NCBI GenBank assembly: GCA_900320085.1
Contig: ONRC01000024.1
Location: 1-48,516 of the forward strand
Source of the DNA: an uncultured Eubacteriales bacterium
GTDB taxonomy: Bacteria > Bacillota > Clostridia > Christensenellales > Aristaeellaceae
Direction of reading: 5' to 3'
DNA length: 48,516 nucleotides
Below the pieces are notes generated by a model, which did not search any database, was not told where the DNA came from, and was given only the letters and a program-made list of their open reading frames with translations. Numbering within the stretch: the stretch's first letter is position 1; each line of letters opens with the position of its first letter. Positions 7,335 to 16,043 of the stretch are shown piece after piece. Position numbers and translations under genes: made by a program.

Positions 7335-8348
7335 ATGGTCAAGTTAAAAGATATCGCGCTGACCTGCGGCGTCTCTGCCGCCACGGTTTCCCGCGCGCTC
7401 AATGGGCGCACGAACCCGGACAAAAAGAATACCGCCTACATCCGCCAGAAAGCCAAGGAAATGGGTTATGTGCCCAACGCCGCGGCCCGCACGCTGAAAA
7501 CCAGCCGCTCCTATAACATCGGTATTCTGTACGAGGACAGGATGGATCATGAGTATTTCAGCCTGCTGCTCAACGAACTGCGCTTTGACGCGGAAGCTCA
7601 GGGCTACGACCTGACCTTCATCCGCCGCTCCTCCCATCAGAACGAGGAAGGCACCTACTGCGAGCGCGTCCGGCGGCGCAGCCTGGACGGCGTGATCGTG
7701 GTGCAGACGGATTTCAATTCGGCGGACGTGATGCGCCTGGTGGCGGACAGCGTCCCCACCGTGGTGATCGACCACGCTTACGAGGGCTGCGATTGCGTGA
7801 TGAACGACAACCGCGCCGGGATGGAAGCGCTGGTGCGGGCGGCCTGGGACCTGGGACACCGGAAAATCGCCTATATCCACGGGGAGGACAGCGTGGTCAC
7901 CCGGGAACGCCTGGCGGGGTTTTACAAGCAATGCGCCGAGCTGGGGGCGCGGGTCCCGGCGGAATACGTGCGGGAAGGACATTTCCACGATCCCGCCGCC
8001 TGCGCGAAGGACGTGCGCGCGCTGATGGAGGCAAAGGAACCGCCTACCTGCATCCTGTGCCCCGACGATTTCAGCTGCCTGGGCGCGCTGTCGGCGCTGG
8101 AGGAGCTGAACCTGCGGGCGCCGCAGGACGTGAGCCTGACGGGCTGCGACGGTATCCGCATGGGCCAGATGATGCGTCCGCGCCTGACCACCGTGCGGCA
8201 GGACGCCCCGGCGATTGCCAGGCAGGCCATTACTCAACTGCTGGACGCCATTGAGAATCCGGACACCCACCGGCCCACCCAAACGGTGATTCCCGCCGCC
8301 CTGCTGCCGGGGGAAACGCTGGGGGCAGTTCTTAACCATGTTAAGTGA
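7335..8348 (+). CDS. LacI-family transcriptional regulator
   Basis: This is a 337-residue repressor. The N-terminal helix-turn-helix reads KLKDIALTCGVSAATVSRALNG (written here only to place the fold at residues 2-24), with the hinge helix near PNAAARTLKTSRS at about residue 52. A periplasmic-binding-like sugar-sensing domain follows from about residue 60 (YNIGILYED) to the end. The ATG at 7335 is chosen for the GGAGGTGG at 7318-7325; longer frames from 7197 run through the promoter. It is divergent from pepT-GH3 and lies upstream of the secreted module protein and importer genes, so it probably controls one or both. The inducer is likely an oligosaccharide product; this is inferred from context only. 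Confidence 0.9.
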   Translation: MVKLKDIALTCGVSAATVSRALNGRTNPDKKNTAYIRQKAKEMGYVPNAAARTLKTSRSYNIGILYEDRMDHEYFSLLLNELRFDAEAQGYDLTFIRRSSHQNEEGTYCERVRRRSLDGVIVVQTDFNSADVMRLVADSVPTVVIDHAYEGCDCVMNDNRAGMEALVRAAWDLGHRKIAYIHGEDSVVTRERLAGFYKQCAELGARVPAEYVREGHFHDPAACAKDVRALMEAKEPPTCILCPDDFSCLGALSALEELNLRAPQDVSLTGCDGIRMGQMMRPRLTTVRQDAPAIARQAITQLLDAIENPDTHRPTQTVIPAALLPGETLGAVLNHVK

Positions 8349-8376
8349 AAAGTACCTTAAATCACGAAACGTTTTT

Positions 8377-8662
8377 CCAAAAGCCTTCCCCTCGCAGGGG
8401 AAGGTGGGCCGCGCGGAACCAAGAACGAGAGAGAAATCAAGCGGCTTCGCGCGGCTCGGATGAGGTGAACTCACCCGATAATCTGTGAACATGTAACAGG
8501 GAGGAGCACCTCATCCGTCAGGCGCGAATTGACTTGACCACACTTTCTATCTTGGCTCCGCGCCTGAAACCATCCGGGGCTGCCGCCCGGCCTTCGCGGG
8601 AATCAGTCCACTGGACTGATTCCCGGGCGCTGCGGCCCCCTTGCGAGGGGGAAGGCTTTTGG
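8377..8662. repeat. Palindromic intergenic repeat, family CCTTCCCC, copy 1
   Basis: This 286-bp element is bounded by CCAAAAGCCTTCCCC and its complement GGGGAAGGCTTTTGG. Its left end folds as CCTTCCCCTCGCAGGGGAAGG. Inside, CGGATGAGGTG pairs with CACCTCATCCG, and CAGGCGCG pairs with CGCGCCTGA. A further hairpin, GGGAATCAGTCCA paired with TGGACTGATTCCC, is present only in this copy. A shorter copy at 10804-11024 brackets the other side of the secreted module protein gene. The rest of the gap (8349-8771) shows no gene; promoter signals are not clear. Confidence 0.75.
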
Positions 8663-8771
8663 ATAGTGTTTTTAAGTGTCCTTGAAAGCGGATCACCGCA
8701 AGAAACGAGAAGCTAACCCGCCAAACGGCGGAAGCGATACACAAAGCACACAATTTAAAGGAGGAAGCATC

Positions 8772-10757
8772 ATGAAAAAGACTCTGAGTGTCATCCTGTG
8801 CCTGGCGCTGATGATGAGCGCGCTGGCCATCGTGCCCGCCATGGCGGAGGAAACCGCCGCGCCCGTGGCTTACATCATGTACGCCGACGGCGCGTGGGCC
8901 AACCAATTCTGGTATGACGGCAACGAGTATCCCGTAAAAGCCACCACCGCCGAAATCAACGGCGCGGGCGAATACACCGTAGGCTTGGAATTCAACGAGG
9001 AAGCCCAGGGGCTGGCCTTCACCGCTCTGGGCATCAAGAACGGCGAAACCCTGCTGCCCGGCTACACCATCGAGCTGAAAGCCATCCGTGTGAACGGCGA
9101 GGAAATCGCCTTTGAAAAAGGCTACACCTCCTCCGACGACGGCGTGGAAACCCGCATGAACATCTACAACGAATGGGTTTCCGAACTGCCCAAGGATGCC
9201 CGTTCCTTTGACGGAAAGACCGACGACGCCAAGCCCATCATCGTGGACAAGGAGCTGTTCGCCGCGGTCAAGACCATCGAAATCGACTTCATCCTCCACC
9301 AGTATGGCGTGGACACCGCCTACATCATGTATGCCGACGGCGCGTGGGCCAACCAGTATTGGTATGACGGCAACGAATATCCCGTGACCGCCAAGACCGC
9401 CACCATCAACGGCTTCGGCGATTACACCGTGGGCCTGGAATTCAATGAGGAAGCCCAGGGCCTGGCCTTCACTGCCCTCGGCATCGTGAACGGCGAAAAG
9501 ACCTATCCCGGCGCGTACATCAAGATCAATGCCATGCGCGTGAACGGCGAGGAAATTGCCTTTGAAAAGGGCTACACCTCCTCCGACAACGGCGTGGAAA
9601 CCCGCATGAATATCTACAACGAATGGGTCAGCGAAGTGCCTGCCGACGCCCGCTCCTTCGACGGCAAGGTGGACGATGTGAAGCCCATCATCGTGGACAA
9701 GGAACTGTTCGCCGCGGTCAAGAGCTTTGAAATCGACTTCTCCCTCCTGCCCGTGACCGACGTGGCTTACCTCATGTATGCCGACGGCGCGTGGGCCAAC
9801 CAGTTCTGGTATGACGGCAACGAGTATCCCGGCAAGGTGACCACCGCCGAAATCGCCGGCCCCGGCACCTACACCGTGGGCATCGAGCTGGACGAGGAAG
9901 CCCAGGGCCTGGCCTTCGCCGCCGTGGGCATTGCGAACGGCGAAAAGACCTTCAACGGCTATTTCATCGACGTGACCGAAATCAAGGTCAACGGCGAACC
10001 CATTGAAATCGGCAAGGGCTACACCTCTTCCGACAACGGCATTGAAACCCGCGAAAACATCTACAACGAATGGGTGAGCGAGCTGCCTGCCGACGCCCGC
10101 CGCGCTGACGGCGACCTGGAAGGCGCTGCTCCTGTGATCGTGGACAAGGAAGCCTTCGCCGCCTTCAAGTCCATCGAAGTGACCTTTAACTTCATCTACG
10201 GCAAGCCCATCGCCAAGGACGAGGAAGCGCCCCTGACCCAGGAGGAAGCGGACGCCCTCAAGCAGAACGGCTTCAACGCCTACATCGGCGTGCAGGGCAA
10301 GGACACCTACGTGTTCCGCAACAGCTGGGACGAAGCCAGCTATGGTCTTGCGAATCCTGAATTCTTCAACCGCCTGACCGGCTGGGACGCCGACAACAAC
10401 GCGGTGGACTACGGCGGCACCTTCGTGGACGCTGAAATCAAGGGCGACGGCGAATACACCGTGTCCTTCACCACCGGCGATATGGGCATGGGCGCCACCG
10501 CCGATTACAACATGCTCTTCGTGTCCACCAACATCCCCAGCAAGCTGATCAACGACGGCTTCCTGACCATCGATAACGTGAAGGTGAAGTTCGGTTCCGG
10601 CGCGACCCAGGAATATACCGAGGTCGATACCACCGGCGAAAACGTCGCCATCAAGATCATCGACACCTACAACCAGGCCGCCGCGCCCGCCATCACCTGG
10701 ACCGTGCCCGGCGCGAATGAAACCGTGGCCATCAGCTTTACCGTCAGCAATTGGTGA
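8772..10757 (+). CDS. Secreted multi-module carbohydrate-binding-like protein
   Basis: This 661-residue protein begins with a Sec signal peptide (residues 1-25, cleaved after VPAMA). Three tandem modules of about 155 residues follow (about 32-186, 187-342, 343-495). Each opens with a Y-hydrophobic-M-YADGAWANQ motif and contains a W-YDGNEYP strand, GEYTVG, AIRVNGE-like strands, GYTSSD and NIYNEWVSE. A fourth, more divergent unit fills residues 515-661 (NAYIGVQGKDTYVFRN, GDGEYTVSF). There is no catalytic motif and no wall anchor. The same module forms the tail of the GH5 enzyme at 16044, so I infer a glycan-binding role. ATG 8772 follows GGAGG. Modules 1 and 2 are very alike in DNA, suggesting recent tandem duplication. 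Confidence 0.7.
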   Translation: MKKTLSVILCLALMMSALAIVPAMAEETAAPVAYIMYADGAWANQFWYDGNEYPVKATTAEINGAGEYTVGLEFNEEAQGLAFTALGIKNGETLLPGYTIELKAIRVNGEEIAFEKGYTSSDDGVETRMNIYNEWVSELPKDARSFDGKTDDAKPIIVDKELFAAVKTIEIDFILHQYGVDTAYIMYADGAWANQYWYDGNEYPVTAKTATINGFGDYTVGLEFNEEAQGLAFTALGIVNGEKTYPGAYIKINAMRVNGEEIAFEKGYTSSDNGVETRMNIYNEWVSEVPADARSFDGKVDDVKPIIVDKELFAAVKSFEIDFSLLPVTDVAYLMYADGAWANQFWYDGNEYPGKVTTAEIAGPGTYTVGIELDEEAQGLAFAAVGIANGEKTFNGYFIDVTEIKVNGEPIEIGKGYTSSDNGIETRENIYNEWVSELPADARRADGDLEGAAPVIVDKEAFAAFKSIEVTFNFIYGKPIAKDEEAPLTQEEADALKQNGFNAYIGVQGKDTYVFRNSWDEASYGLANPEFFNRLTGWDADNNAVDYGGTFVDAEIKGDGEYTVSFTTGDMGMGATADYNMLFVSTNIPSKLINDGFLTIDNVKVKFGSGATQEYTEVDTTGENVAIKIIDTYNQAAAPAITWTVPGANETVAISFTVSNW

Positions 10758-10803
10758 TGGAAAGAAAACACTGAAAAACGCTTTTGTGTCGGAACAGGTT
10801 ACC

Positions 10804-11024
10804 CGAAAAGCCTTCCCCTCGGAGGGGAAGGTGGGCCGCGCGGAACCATGATCGAGAGAGAAAACAAGTGATTTCGCGCGGCTCGGATGAGGTGAACTCA
10901 CCCGATCATATGTGAACATGAAACAAGGAGGAAAACCTCATCCGTCAGGCGCGAAGTTACTTGATTACATTTTCTGACTTGTCTCCGCGCCTGACACCTT
11001 CCCCTGCCAGGGGAAGGCCTTTGG
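10804..11024. repeat. Palindromic intergenic repeat, family CCTTCCCC, copy 2
   Basis: This 221-bp relative of the element at 8377-8662 starts with AAAAGCCTTCCCC and ends with GGGGAAGGCCTTTGG. It shares the internal blocks GGGCCGCGCGGAACCA, GCGCGGCTCGGATGAGGTG, CACCCGAT and CCTCATCCGTCAGGCGCG. It lacks the extra central hairpin of copy 1. Nothing else was seen between 10758 and 11106 apart from the next gene's ribosome binding site. Confidence 0.75.
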
Positions 11025-11106
11025 AAATCTGTTTTTCTACTTGAGTTCTTTACTTAAAGCGCTGTCTATGTATCAAAGATAAACCAAACGAGGAAGTGAT
11101 GAACGC

Positions 11107-12594
11107 ATGGTGTCTGCCCCTCAACGCGCGCTTCAGGGCGAGGACATGCCCCTGAGCCGCCGGATGCCCTTGTGGGTGTTCCGCATCGCGGCGCTGCTGG
11201 CCGGGATCGCCATGTTTTTCCCGCCCGCCAATCCGGGCCGCGTCAGTGAAAAAATCAACGCGTCGGCCAGTCTGTTCACCAACGGCGTCAGCTACGGCAC
11301 CATCACCAACAGCATGGGCCGCATCCTGCGCTCCCAGTGGATTCAGGACGCGGACATCACCCTGCTCATGATCGCCTGCGTGGTGGTGATGCTGGGCGTG
11401 ATCCTCTGCGGCGTGGGCGGCTGCATGAGCCTGGGCAACCGCAGAATGCGGCGGCGCGGCTTTGTGTTCCCGCTCATCGGCGCGCCGGTGATGGCGGCAG
11501 GCCTGCTGCTGATCCGGCTTTCCTATAACAAAATGGTGGCCCACGGCGAAGAAGTGGACAAGCTGGACAAAATCAACATGATGATCCCCGGCGGGTTCTG
11601 GGTGTTCTGCGCGTTCGCGGGGCTGCTGTTCCTGACGGCACTGATCGCGTTCCTGACCACGGAAAAGGAAACCGACCCCGCCGTGAAGATGGAAATGGAC
11701 GAAAAATACCGGCTGTTCCTGATGATGCTGCCGGTGATCCTGCTGACGCTGATCTTTGCTTACCTGCCCATCTGGGGCTGGCGCTTTGCGTTCTTTGACT
11801 ACACGCCCGGCGGCAGCATCGGCCCGGACAACTACGTGGGCTTCAAGTGGTTCAGCTTCCTGTTCTCCGACCCCGCCACCACGAAGGATCTGATCCGCGT
11901 GCTGCGCAACACGCTGGTGATGAGCGGCCTGGGCATCGCCACCTCCTGGCTGCCCATCGCCTTCGCCGTGCTGCTGGCGGAGGTGCGCTCCACCAAGTTC
12001 CAGCGCTTTGTGCAGACCTTCACCACCATCCCCAACTTCATTTCCTGGGTGCTGGTGTACGCCATCGCCATCTGCATTTTCTCCACCGACGGCTTTATCA
12101 ACAGCTTCTTAACGAACGTGATGCACGTCGCCGGGGCGAACACCAACTATCTCCAGGTCGCCGACCACACGTGGCTGAAAATGCTGCTGTGGGGCACCTG
12201 GAAGGGCGTTGGCTGGAGCGCCATCGTATACATCGCGGGCATTGCGGGCATCGACCAGCAGCTGTGTGAGGCCGCAAAGGTGGACGGCGCGAACCGCTTC
12301 CGCTGCATCTGGCACATCACCATTCCCGGCCTGACGCCCACCTACATGGTCATGCTGCTCATGAGCATCGCGGGCATCCTGAGTAACGGCATGGAGCAAT
12401 ACCTGGTGTTCTCCAACGCTATGAACAAGGACGTGATCGAGGTCCTGGACCTGTACGTGTACAACATCGGTATCGGCCAGAACCGGATCTCCCTCAGTAC
12501 CGTGGTGGGCATTTCCAAGTCCCTGATCGGCATCACGCTGCTCTTCGCGGCGAACGGCATTTCCAAGACCATTCGCGGCGAAAGCATCATATAA
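11107..12594 (+). CDS. LplB-like sugar ABC permease with an extra N-terminal membrane domain
   Basis: Residues ~195-495 are a standard carbohydrate-importer permease of the LplB/CUT1 type. They include YLPIWGWRFAFFDYTPG near the first permease helix and the ATPase-docking EAA loop EAAKVDGANRFRCIWHITIPG. The first ~190 residues are not part of that family. They hold about four additional membrane segments with an extracytoplasmic loop, making the protein 495 residues instead of about 300. The start follows AGGAAG at about 11090. The partner permease begins 15 bases after the stop, and the binding protein follows. No ATPase gene is in the cluster; such systems normally borrow an MsmX-type ATPase. 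The substrate is probably an oligosaccharide. Confidence 0.85.
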   Translation: MVSAPQRALQGEDMPLSRRMPLWVFRIAALLAGIAMFFPPANPGRVSEKINASASLFTNGVSYGTITNSMGRILRSQWIQDADITLLMIACVVVMLGVILCGVGGCMSLGNRRMRRRGFVFPLIGAPVMAAGLLLIRLSYNKMVAHGEEVDKLDKINMMIPGGFWVFCAFAGLLFLTALIAFLTTEKETDPAVKMEMDEKYRLFLMMLPVILLTLIFAYLPIWGWRFAFFDYTPGGSIGPDNYVGFKWFSFLFSDPATTKDLIRVLRNTLVMSGLGIATSWLPIAFAVLLAEVRSTKFQRFVQTFTTIPNFISWVLVYAIAICIFSTDGFINSFLTNVMHVAGANTNYLQVADHTWLKMLLWGTWKGVGWSAIVYIAGIAGIDQQLCEAAKVDGANRFRCIWHITIPGLTPTYMVMLLMSIAGILSNGMEQYLVFSNAMNKDVIEVLDLYVYNIGIGQNRISLSTVVGISKSLIGITLLFAANGISKTIRGESII

Positions 12595-12609
12595 GGGGAG
12601 GCGAAGGCA

Positions 12610-13566
12610 ATGAGCAAAAAAGAACAGAACGCTCCCCAGCATATCAAGCGCACCACCGGGGACTGGATCTTCGATATCGCGGTCATCATCTTCTTCTGTA
12701 TTTTCACCTTCATCTGCATCTTCCCCTTCTACTACCTGCTCATCAATACCATTTCGGATAACGACCTGGTCACCAGCGGGCGGGTAAACTTCTTCCCGAT
12801 GCTGAAAAACGCCGAGGGCAACCCGGTTTTTGGCGTACAAGTAAGCAATTATGTGGCGCTGCAAAACGTGCAGGACCTGGGCTCCTCCGTGCTGGTCACG
12901 GTGGCCCGCACCCTCCTGGGCACGGCCCTGATGGTGATCACCTCCGCCTGGGCGGGCTATCTGGTCACCAAGCAGAAGATGTGGAAGCGCTCCTTCTGGT
13001 ACCGCTTCCTGGTGGTCACGATGTACTTTAACGCGGGCCTGGTGCCCTGGTACATGAACATGCTCATGATGGGTCTGACCGACAATTTCCTGGCCTACAT
13101 CATTCCCGGCATGGTGGCCCCCTACAACATCATCCTGGTGAAAACCTACATCGAGTCCATTCCTTCTTCCCTGGAGGAAAGCGCGGTCATTGACGGCGCG
13201 TCCACCCTGAAGGTCTGGCTCAAAATCATCCTGCCCCTCAGCGTGCCCATCCTGGCCACCATCGCCATCTTCGGCGCGGTGGGCAACTGGAACTCCTTCC
13301 AGGATTCCCTGCTGCTGATGAACAACCGGCCCGACCTCTACACCCTCCAGCACCGGCTGTACATCTACCTCAATTCCTCCAGCAACCTGGGCGCTATGAT
13401 GAGCCAGGGCGGCACCATCAGCGAACAGGCCGCCCAAAGCATGCTGAACCAGCGCGTCATCCAGTACACCGTGTCCATGGTCAGCATCATCCCCATCCTG
13501 CTGGTCTATCCCTTCATGCAGCGTTTCTTCGTCAAGGGCATCATGCTCGGCGCGGTGAAGGGCTAA
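12610..13566 (+). CDS. LplC/YtcP-like sugar ABC permease
   Basis: This 318-residue inner-membrane permease of the CUT1 family has six membrane segments. It has the family-typical early ICIFPFYYLLINTISD, the mid-protein FNAGLVPWYMNM, and the EAA loop EESAVIDGASTLKVWLKIILPLS. Its ending, GIMLGAVKG, is characteristic of LplC/YtcP proteins. Its start codon follows GGGGAGG, 15 bases after the previous permease. It would dimerise with that protein to import the sugar delivered by the binding protein at 13978. A ~350-bp composite repeat separates it from that binding-protein gene. Confidence 0.92.
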   Translation: MSKKEQNAPQHIKRTTGDWIFDIAVIIFFCIFTFICIFPFYYLLINTISDNDLVTSGRVNFFPMLKNAEGNPVFGVQVSNYVALQNVQDLGSSVLVTVARTLLGTALMVITSAWAGYLVTKQKMWKRSFWYRFLVVTMYFNAGLVPWYMNMLMMGLTDNFLAYIIPGMVAPYNIILVKTYIESIPSSLEESAVIDGASTLKVWLKIILPLSVPILATIAIFGAVGNWNSFQDSLLLMNNRPDLYTLQHRLYIYLNSSSNLGAMMSQGGTISEQAAQSMLNQRVIQYTVSMVSIIPILLVYPFMQRFFVKGIMLGAVKG

Positions 13567-13570
13567 AGGG

Positions 13571-13925
13571 TACGCTGGGGGCTGCGCGCCCCCAGACCTG
13601 CGCCAGGGGGATGATCCCCCTGGACCCGCACATGGCGATATAACGTAGTCGGGAAAATCGACAATGTTTGCCTGCCGCGCTGGGGTTACGAAAAGTTTGA
13701 TGGCTTCTGGCCCAAGAAAGCCCGGGAACATCCGAGGGGGAAAGTAAACTTTCCCCTGCGGATGATTCCCTGGCTTTCCCCGGATGCAAAGCATCCGGGT
13801 GGGTTTCCGCGTTCCTTCCCGTATCAGCGGGAACCAATTGGATTTATTCTTTCAAATTTCATCCGCTGTTGCGGGTCCAGGGGCCTCAGGCCCCTGGTGG
13901 GGTACGGGGCAAAGCCCCGCCGTTC
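13571..13925 (+). repeat. Composite hairpin repeat, copy 2
   Basis: This is the shortest copy of the element also found at 2941-3569 and 47961-48379. It begins GCTGGGGGCTGCGCG, then CCAGGGGGATGATCCCCCTGG at 13603-13623, the shared block CTGCCGCGCTGGGGTTACGA, the large hairpin around GGGGGAAAGTAAACTTTCCCC and CCCGGATGCAAAGCATCCGGG. It ends with CCAGGGGCCTCAGGCCCCTGG at 13877-13896. It lies inside the importer operon between the second permease gene and the binding-protein gene, so if transcribed it would form a highly folded spacer. No insert module is present. Confidence 0.85.
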
Positions 13926-13977
13926 TCCTTCCATGTAAATGAAGTAGCTTTTATAAAGAGATGAGGAGGTTTTGTTC

Positions 13978-15738
13978 ATGAAGAAACTGCTTGCTTTCCT
14001 GCTGGCGGTGACGCTGCTGCTGAGCGTAGCGGCGGTGCCCGCGATGGCGGAGGACGAGGACATCTACGCCAAGCTGGAGGACATCGGCGTATACGACGGC
14101 GAGCCCATCACGATCAACGTGTACAGCCAGCTGGCGAATTACAGCGGTATCCAGGCGCATTGGAGCGCCGATCTGCTGCTGGACAAGTTCAACGTGAAGA
14201 TCAACATTATTCCCGATTCGGACGGCACTTATGCCACCCGCATGGAGAGCGGCAACCTGGGCGACATCGTGGTCTGGGGCGCGGACGGCGACAAGTACCA
14301 GGATGCGGTAAGCCAGGGCCTGCTGCTGGACTGGGAAGAAGACGATCTGGCGGCGGAGTACGCCCCCTACCTGTGGGAAAACTACCAGATGGCGCTGGAA
14401 GCGAACCGCGCCAAGAACCAGGACGGCAAGGTGCACGGCTTCGGCCACAACGTGGCGCTGAAAGCGGGCAGCCATGAAAACTTCTTCTACACCTGGGACG
14501 TGCGCTGGGATCTGTACCAGCAGCTGGGCTGCCCCGAGGTGAAGGACCTGAACGCCATGATCGACCTGTTCAAGCAGATGAAGGAGCTGTGCCCCACGGA
14601 TGAAAACGGCAACGAAACCTACGCCGTGTCCATCTGGCCCGACTGGGACGGCAACATGGTGATGTACGTGAAGGCCCTGGCTACCGCCTACTTCGGCTGG
14701 GACGAATTTGAACTGGGCTTGATCAACACTGAAAACGGCCAGTTCCAGGGCTGCCTGGAGCCGGATGGACTGTACATCCAGTGCCTGAAATTCTTCAACC
14801 AGCTCTACCGTGAAGGCCTGCTGGACCCCAACTCCGCCAGCCAGACTTATTCCACCATGGGTGAAAAGGTGAAGGCGGGCGGCACCTTCTGGAGCATCTT
14901 CAACTACGCGGGCTCCGCCATCTACAACACCGCCGAACACCTGGACGCCGGCAAGTACATGTACACCCTGGTGCCCGACGAAGCCACGCCCATTTCCTAC
15001 GGCCTGTCGCTGACCGGCGGCAACCGCATCTGGAGCGTCGGCGCGGACGCCGAATACCCCGAGCTGTGCCTGGCGATCATCGATTACCTGGCCACCCCCG
15101 AAGGCAGCCTGACCATGTGGTACGGCCCCAAGGGCCTGACCTGGGACTACGACGAAGAGGGCGGCGCGTACTTTACCGAGCTGGGCAAAAAGACCAGCGC
15201 GGACCCCGCCTTCGATATGACGGGCACCACCCTCATCGGCCCGCGCACTGGCAAGGAATATCCCCAGAGCGGCACCTATAACGACGGCGCGCTGCAAATC
15301 AACAATACCACCCTGACAGCCAGCCAGCAGAACCCCGACAGCAAAAAGACCGAAACCCTGGATAAGGAAGGCTGGGTCAGCGTGCTGAGCGCCGACCTGC
15401 GGCCCATCCAGCAGGCCTGGTGCGACTGGGCGGGCGCGGCTTCCACCCAGCAGTATCTGGAAAAGCACCCCTACAAGGTGATGCTGGACAAGGGCACCTA
15501 CGCCCCCGCCAAGCGCGACCAGGTGCTGGACACCAAATGGAGCCAGATTCAGACCGCGGTCAAGACCTATTCCTGGCGCGCCATCTACGCCAAGAACGAC
15601 GGCGAATTCAACTTCCACCTGAACCAGATGATCAAGGACTGCAACGCCTACGGCTACCAGGACTGCGTGGCCTGGTGCGAGGAGCAGGCGGCTCTGTGCT
15701 GGGCGGCCCAGCAGGCCCAGGCTGCTTTGGTCAACTGA
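13978..15738 (+). CDS. Extracellular sugar-binding protein of ABC importer (LplA-like)
   Basis: This 586-residue extracellular solute-binding protein feeds the LplB/LplC-type permeases. Residues 1-22 form a signal peptide that appears to be cleaved by signal peptidase I (VPAMA then EDED). There is no lipobox cysteine, which is odd for a Gram-positive binding protein that is normally lipid-anchored. Aromatic-rich segments such as NFFYTWDVRWDLYQQLG, and the length, fit the LplA/YtcQ group that binds large oligosaccharides. GAGGAGGT at 13963-13970 places the start at ATG 13978 and not at the upstream TTG. Family assignment is firm; the ligand is unknown. Confidence 0.9.
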   Translation: MKKLLAFLLAVTLLLSVAAVPAMAEDEDIYAKLEDIGVYDGEPITINVYSQLANYSGIQAHWSADLLLDKFNVKINIIPDSDGTYATRMESGNLGDIVVWGADGDKYQDAVSQGLLLDWEEDDLAAEYAPYLWENYQMALEANRAKNQDGKVHGFGHNVALKAGSHENFFYTWDVRWDLYQQLGCPEVKDLNAMIDLFKQMKELCPTDENGNETYAVSIWPDWDGNMVMYVKALATAYFGWDEFELGLINTENGQFQGCLEPDGLYIQCLKFFNQLYREGLLDPNSASQTYSTMGEKVKAGGTFWSIFNYAGSAIYNTAEHLDAGKYMYTLVPDEATPISYGLSLTGGNRIWSVGADAEYPELCLAIIDYLATPEGSLTMWYGPKGLTWDYDEEGGAYFTELGKKTSADPAFDMTGTTLIGPRTGKEYPQSGTYNDGALQINNTTLTASQQNPDSKKTETLDKEGWVSVLSADLRPIQQAWCDWAGAASTQQYLEKHPYKVMLDKGTYAPAKRDQVLDTKWSQIQTAVKTYSWRAIYAKNDGEFNFHLNQMIKDCNAYGYQDCVAWCEEQAALCWAAQQAQAALVN

Positions 15739-15800
15739 TCAGCCTGCCAATCCCAGGGCAATCGTTTACAAAATCAGCACGCTGCAAATCCATGGATAAA

Positions 15801-15905
15801 TGTAGGGGCGGATATTATCCGCCCGCTCTGTCGATCAAACATCATGCTTCATTTTTACTCATTCTGGTTGATTTAACGTTCGGGCGGATGATATCCGCCC
15901 CTACA
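15801..15905. repeat. MITE-like repeat with 25-bp inverted ends, copy 1
   Basis: The element is 105 bp long. Its ends are 25-bp inverted repeats beginning TGTAGGGGCGGAT and closing ATCCGCCCCTACA, with one mismatch between them. Each end is itself a small palindrome (GGGCGGAT next to ATCCGCCC). The AT-rich centre is not coding. A second copy is at 25069-25170 with a different centre. Without a transposase it would be a non-autonomous element. Confidence 0.85.
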
Positions 15906-16043
15906 TAATTTGGTTTTGTTTCTTGTTTTCGTAATTATTTTCTTCATTCGAAAATGCAATAAACGATAGCCCTGCTGCCAATCCCCGGCCCCCTTTCGGC
16001 AAGGAAGGGGGTCTTTTCAGAAAAAAGGGAAGGACGGAACGAA

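Noticed and set aside
8547..10919. A 790-codon open frame on the minus strand opposite the secreted module protein
   Set aside because: It is made of repeats (HAGFHAVVGGGVA-like) that simply reflect the module repeats of the true gene; it has no signal peptide, no ribosome binding site and crosses intergenic repeats.
12109..13794. A 561-codon minus-strand frame over the two sugar permease genes
   Set aside because: It is His/Gln/Asp-rich without domain features and ends within a composite repeat; the permeases carry clear EAA motifs and ribosome binding sites.
15420..15908. A 162-codon frame extending from the binding-protein gene into the MITE
   Set aside because: It overlaps the binding-protein gene in another frame, is Arg/Gly/Pro-rich, and runs through a non-coding repeat.
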